Source of the DNA: an uncultured Tateyamaria sp.
GTDB taxonomy: Bacteria > Pseudomonadota > Alphaproteobacteria > Rhodobacterales > Rhodobacteraceae
Direction: 5' to 3'
DNA length: 64,000 nucleotides
Assembly: GCF_947503415.1 (NCBI RefSeq)
Contig: NZ_CANNDS010000001.1
Location: forward strand, 1,274,501 to 1,338,500
Position 1 is the stretch's first letter. Every line of letters starts with the position of its first letter. The translations under genes were made by a program, and so were the position numbers. Of this stretch, positions 60,431-64,000 are shown in pieces. The notes under the pieces are model-generated. The model worked only from the letters and a program-made list of their open reading frames with translations, was not told the origin of the DNA and ran no database searches.

Positions 60431-61347
60431 GATGGTTCCTTCGGGGCATAGGTGGCTTCGAGGCGCGAGGCGAGGTAGTCCGCCGCGCGAATGGGCGGGT
60501 ACTTGGCATCACCTGTTCCGGGCAGCGCTGCGATCAAAGCGTCGGGATTGGCTTCGCAGAAAAATGCAACCGACCGTCGTTGCCGCTTGGGCGGCAGCAC
60601 GCGGTGAGGTGTTGAGACATAGATGTCATTTGTCCAGCGCATCAGGCAATCGCCAATATTGACGACATACGCGTCGGGCACATGTGGCACGTCGGTCCAA
60701 TCACCGCCGCGGGGCCGCACCTGCAACCCCGGTTCACCGTCCGTCATCAAAAGGGTGATGGCGCCGTAGTCAGTATGAGCCCCGGCCCCGATTTCATTGT
60801 CGGCCCCGGTCGAGGGTGGGTAGTGCAACAGCCGCATCGCCGACAAGGGTTCGGTGAAGTGCGTGGCGAAGTGATCGGCGGGCAGTCCAAGGTCTTCGGC
60901 CATCACACTCAACAGACCAGAGGCCTGCGCCTGACAGGCGTCGTAATACGCGAGCATCGCATCTGAAAACCCGGCGATATCCGGCCATCGGTTCACCCCG
61001 CGAAACGGTTCATCGGCCAGCACCCGAGGATCGTCGGGCGGAAGGTCATAGCCAATGTTGAACGTTTCCTTGGTATCCACTTCCGGCCGTGTTTCGTCCA
61101 GCGACTCGTCGCCGGGTTTGCCCCAACCCCGAAAATGTGGGGTGTCGAGGATCGACAACTTCGCCTTTGCCTCACGTGGCTGATTGAAAAAGTCGTTGGA
61201 ATGGCGGAACACATCCGCCCGCAAAGATGCGGGGACCTCACTGTTTGTGAGCAGGAAAAAGCCCGTCTCTCGGACGGCCTTGCCAAGTGCGGTTGCAAAT
61301 CCGGCTCTGTCGGTTGCCGCGTCTGCCCAGTCGAGAACAGGTATCAC
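60427..61347 (-). CDS. Isopenicillin N synthase-like 2-oxoglutarate/Fe(II) oxygenase
   Basis: The 306-residue enzyme has the N-terminal IPNS domain (PVLDWADA...) and the oxygenase core with HTDYGAITLL (His-x-Asp, about residues 191-200), distal His in STPHRV (about 245-250) and RRSVAFF for 2-oxoglutarate. Translation starts at GTG 61347, overlapping the upstream stop, with GGAAAGG as ribosome site. It may hydroxylate or desaturate a small molecule. The substrate is unknown. Confidence 0.88.
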   Translation of the reverse strand: MIPVLDWADAATDRAGFATALGKAVRETGFFLLTNSEVPASLRADVFRHSNDFFNQPREAKAKLSILDTPHFRGWGKPGDESLDETRPEVDTKETFNIGYDLPPDDPRVLADEPFRGVNRWPDIAGFSDAMLAYYDACQAQASGLLSVMAEDLGLPADHFATHFTEPLSAMRLLHYPPSTGADNEIGAGAHTDYGAITLLMTDGEPGLQVRPRGGDWTDVPHVPDAYVVNIGDCLMRWTNDIYVSTPHRVLPPKRQRRSVAFFCEANPDALIAALPGTGDAKYPPIRAADYLASRLEATYAPKEPS

Positions 61348-61940
61348 GCTGTGAGCCTTTCCATTCTGGCTGCCACCGTCCTGAGATAGCGCGCGCGCGA
61401 CGCATCTGTCGAGCTGTCCATCAGGTAGTGCGCGGCGAACACTGTGCGGCACCGTTTGGAGCAGATGGCGCGCACGCCCCGCGTCAGCATCTTGCGCCCC
61501 GGTGATCCAATGAGCGTGGTCAACCACCATGAAGCGCCGCATGTCGTGAACACACCCAGCCGTTTGATGTGGGTAAGACCGGGGCGGATGTTGTCCCCTT
61601 CTCCTTTGGGCATGATAAACGCCACCCCCGGCAAAAGCACGCGGTCGAGCCATCCCTTGAGCATGGCTGGCAGGCCGTACCACCAAGTCGGATAGATGAA
61701 GATCAGCGCGTCGGCCCATTGCACGTCGGCCACATCCTGCGCGACAGGATCCGCGTTGCAGGTTTCATCGAGGTAGCAATCCAGCTCATGTGCCGTGAGC
61801 ACCGGCATGAAGTTGGATCTGTAAAGATCACGCATCCTGTATTCGACGCCCGCCTTGTCCAAGTGCGAGGTCACCGTATCAAGAACCGCAGCGTTGAAGC
61901 TGTCCTCTTTGGGGTGACAGAAAACAATAAGCGCCTGCAT
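61344..61940 (-). CDS. NAD(P)H-dependent flavodoxin-fold oxidoreductase (copy 1)
   Basis: The 198-residue protein starts ALIVFCHPKEDSFN, the flavodoxin_2 signature, with YPTWWYGLPAMLKGWLDRV (in parts, about residues 82-100) typical of quinone reductases such as MdaB/YwrO. The FAD/FMN-dependent role is reduction of quinones or similar acceptors. It is adjacent to a paralogue, with a TGATG overlap, and overlaps the oxygenase gene by 4 bases. Confidence 0.86.
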   Translation of the reverse strand: MQALIVFCHPKEDSFNAAVLDTVTSHLDKAGVEYRMRDLYRSNFMPVLTAHELDCYLDETCNADPVAQDVADVQWADALIFIYPTWWYGLPAMLKGWLDRVLLPGVAFIMPKGEGDNIRPGLTHIKRLGVFTTCGASWWLTTLIGSPGRKMLTRGVRAICSKRCRTVFAAHYLMDSSTDASRARYLRTVAARMERLTA

Positions 61941-62551
61941 CAGAATGTCCTTAACTGTTCTCCGACATGGGTCAGAAAATGGCGGCGTTTTGCGTCGCTG
62001 GCCCGGTTCATGTCGTAAAGGGCAAGGTATTTGGTCGTGCGGGGTCGGCAGACATGCCAAACGGCGCGGGTGACACATTTGCGCGGTGGGTCGCCACACA
62101 TCATGGCCCGGACCCGCGTGCCGCCATAGGTCGTCACCGCCGCCAGTCGCCTGATGCGGGTCAGGTTCGGGACGACCTTGCCATCGTCCAGTTTGAAAGA
62201 CACGCCCGGCAAGAACACCCGATCGAGAAAGCCTTTGAGCATGGCCGGGTAGCCGAAGTTCCAGACCGGGAAGACCAAGATCAAAGCGTCTGCCGCGCGC
62301 AGGCGATCAACATAGTTTTGCACAGGCACAGTGTTGTCCGGCACATCGTGATACCCACGTCTGTCGGCCTCGGACATCACCGGATTGAACCCCTCAGCAT
62401 ACAGGTCGCAATCATCGACCGTCCAACCGCGTCCTTGCAGCGCTTCCACTGCATGCGCGTGCAAAGCCGCATTGAAGCTGTCCGGCACTGGATGTGCCGC
62501 CAGCACCAAGGCGTGTTGCGGCTCGTCCGGAACGGTCGGCGCGCTGGTCAT
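61940..62551 (-). CDS. NAD(P)H-dependent flavodoxin-fold oxidoreductase (copy 2)
   Basis: The 203-residue paralogue shares the same landmarks: ALVLAAHPVPDSFN, FPVWNFGYPAMLKGFLDRVFLPG (in parts) and RIRRLAAVTTYGG. The two copies match along their whole length, which points to tandem duplication followed by divergence. It starts in a 4-base overlap with the FAD oxidase gene. A heterodimer or two successive reductions are possible. Confidence 0.86.
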   Translation of the reverse strand: MTSAPTVPDEPQHALVLAAHPVPDSFNAALHAHAVEALQGRGWTVDDCDLYAEGFNPVMSEADRRGYHDVPDNTVPVQNYVDRLRAADALILVFPVWNFGYPAMLKGFLDRVFLPGVSFKLDDGKVVPNLTRIRRLAAVTTYGGTRVRAMMCGDPPRKCVTRAVWHVCRPRTTKYLALYDMNRASDAKRRHFLTHVGEQLRTF

Positions 62552-63942
62552 TCCGCAGCCTGCAGTTTCGGGTACGCATACATGCGGCTAAAGTCCCAAT
62601 CCGGGTCATCCCATGCAATCATCTTGCCGGGGTTCAAAAGGCCTTTGGGATCCGCTTCCTGTTTGAACGTAAGCTGCCGGTCATCAACGGTTTGCCGTCC
62701 GCCTTCCTCGAGGGTGTAGCGGTGCGGATTGAAGATCATGGCACCGGCGTCTTCGTGCATCTTCACGATCTCATCCAGCCGCTCTTCGGTCGTGAACTTG
62801 ACGAGGGACAGGCCCGCGAACATGACCTTGCCGCCCTCTTTCAGCACTTCGAGGTGCTGCAACACTTCCGGCGACAGCGCATCGCGCATTTGCTCGATCA
62901 GGTCGAGATGTTGGGGATAGCCGTAGCGCACCTGTAGATAGGTGATGGACGGATCAACTTTGAGCGCGCGCAGGGTGGTATGGTTCCACCCGTATTCAAA
63001 CACCGTCCCGGGTGCGCGGTCCCAGCTGTGGTCATCGCTGCGATAGATCAGTTCGACGTCGGATCGGCGGCCCAGAAACGTGGTGAAGCCATCCATGGAA
63101 TGCGGCGCAACCATGAGGCCGATCAGGGTGTCGTCGGCTTCGACATGAGGGGCGACGCGTTGGAAGAAGTCTTTGGCAATGGGTGCCTCGAACACGGTGG
63201 CGAGCTTGATCAGAATGCCATCTTCGTTTGCCAATTCTTCGGCAAAACGGGCAGCGGCCATGAAGTCGGTTGTTTTGACGAACATCTCCACCCAGTCATA
63301 GGCGGGCGCCAGCGGCATTTCGATTTCGGTGATGATGCCATTGGTACCATAGGCGTGGCTGACGCGGGCCAGTTCCTCTCCCCGGAACTCAAGCACGCGC
63401 GGTTCCTCCTCCATCGTGACGACACGCAGGCGGATGATGTTGCCCAGATCGCGCAAAGATCCCCACGTGCAGGACCCGACGCCGCCAGAGCCACCGGCGA
63501 TGAAGCCGCCGATGGTGGCGGTGGCCCACGTGCTGCTGAACATCCGGATTTCCTGGCCTGACTGTTCCTTGCAGGCCGCATCAAGGTCCTTGAGCAGGCA
63601 ACCTGGTTCGACGATCACACGGCCGGGATGCACCTCTTTGACCTTGTCCATCCAACGCAAGTGCATGACGCATCCACCTTGCAGCGGCATGGCCTGTCCA
63701 TAATTCCCTGTGCCAGCACCGCGCGTTGTGACGGGTACGTCATGCGCATAACAGGCTTTGAGCACCTCGATCACTTCCGCCTCATTGCGGGGGCGCACGA
63801 CAAAGTCCGCCACCACGTGGTCCAGACGATCCTTGAGCACCGGTGAATACCAGAAGAAATCGCGGCTCGAGGCGCGAATGTTTGTCTCTTTCTCTTCGAT
63901 GTCGAGATGGGCCAGGGCGGCCTTGGCGGCGTCAATATTCAT
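62548..63942 (-). CDS. FAD-binding (PCMH/GlcD-type) oxidase
   Basis: The 464-residue flavoprotein has a PCMH FAD-binding domain (about residues 50-225) with VTTRGAGTGNYGQAMPL and GGFIAGGSGGVGSCTWGSLRD (in parts), then a C-terminal oxidase domain ending LLNPGKMI. It resembles GlcD/D-lactate dehydrogenase-type enzymes, but the substrate is unknown. ATG 63942 has GGGAG six bases upstream. It is the first complete gene of the right-edge operon. Confidence 0.88.
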   Translation of the reverse strand: MNIDAAKAALAHLDIEEKETNIRASSRDFFWYSPVLKDRLDHVVADFVVRPRNEAEVIEVLKACYAHDVPVTTRGAGTGNYGQAMPLQGGCVMHLRWMDKVKEVHPGRVIVEPGCLLKDLDAACKEQSGQEIRMFSSTWATATIGGFIAGGSGGVGSCTWGSLRDLGNIIRLRVVTMEEEPRVLEFRGEELARVSHAYGTNGIITEIEMPLAPAYDWVEMFVKTTDFMAAARFAEELANEDGILIKLATVFEAPIAKDFFQRVAPHVEADDTLIGLMVAPHSMDGFTTFLGRRSDVELIYRSDDHSWDRAPGTVFEYGWNHTTLRALKVDPSITYLQVRYGYPQHLDLIEQMRDALSPEVLQHLEVLKEGGKVMFAGLSLVKFTTEERLDEIVKMHEDAGAMIFNPHRYTLEEGGRQTVDDRQLTFKQEADPKGLLNPGKMIAWDDPDWDFSRMYAYPKLQAAE

Positions 63943-64000
63943 GATGTCTCCCACAGATGGTCGAGGGTGGCGTAGTCGGGCAGCGTGCGGTCGATGGCCT
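63939..64000 (-). CDS. Partial CDS, C-terminus of an upstream operon gene
   Basis: The frame reads AIDRTLPDYATLDHLWETS and a TGA at 63941-63939, which overlaps the ATG of the FAD oxidase gene. The gene continues beyond the window edge. The fragment is too short to identify. The overlap shows that the operon extends to the right. Confidence 0.6.
   Translation of the reverse strand, partial: AIDRTLPDYATLDHLWETS

Overview
The window reads as a chromosomal segment of a Rhodobacterales (Roseobacter-group) alphaproteobacterium. The evidence is the roughly 60% GC content, a fused-style petABC operon with a twin-arginine Rieske protein, a PetP/PetR-type regulator pair, a class 3 asparaginase, the serC leader RNA, and the conserved histone deacetylase-xseB-ispA-dxs order. 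I infer the group from gene families and order and cannot name a genus. I see no plasmid, prophage, transposase or CRISPR hallmarks. Coding density is high, and 4-base ATGA/GTGA overlaps are very common.

Layout. 0-9.6 kb: threonine catabolism (kbl, a methyltransferase, tdh), a phosphatase, a LysE exporter, a sulfotransferase, then serA-serC with a serC leader RNA divergent from serB. This part is rich in short GTAAGGCGGA-type palindromes that often sit on stop codons. 9.6-20 kb: asparaginase, an IalB-like secreted protein, an AhpD-like protein, rlmN plus an acetyltransferase, a LOG protein, dapD, small membrane proteins, two methyltransferase/reductase-type enzymes and ExoD. 20-24 kb: isoprenoid operon (histone deacetylase-like, xseB, ispA, dxs). 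24-31 kb: petR-petP, ilvE, an NTF2-like pseudogene, an App1 phosphatase, an EamA permease, a DM13 protein, a TetR regulator and aroC.

31-39.6 kb: a TPP riboswitch drives thiBPQ (thiamine uptake). An FMN riboswitch drives a RibH2-type lumazine synthase that carries a premature stop. PaiB, a GST and the cytochrome bc1 operon petABC with a good terminator follow. 39.6-42 kb: mtaB, dapF and tRNA-Lys(TTT).

42-50.4 kb holds the most unusual block. A LysR-TauE pair faces a nine-gene, tightly overlapping operon encoding a second complex II-like enzyme (B, D, C, A), an isochorismatase-type hydrolase, a two-subunit class I fumarase with an AT-rich foreign-looking gene between its subunits, and another TauE permease. 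I infer a dedicated oxidation/hydration route for a succinate analogue. Its flavoprotein lacks the usual covalent-FAD histidine.

50.4-64 kb: nitroreductase, zinc alcohol dehydrogenase, an orphan iron-binding protein, a UbiB/AttEFGH-like operon ending in a PNPOx-like protein, and at the right edge an uncharacterised catabolic operon. That operon encodes an FAD oxidase, tandem flavodoxin-fold oxidoreductases, an isopenicillin N synthase-like oxygenase and a creatininase, and it continues beyond the window.
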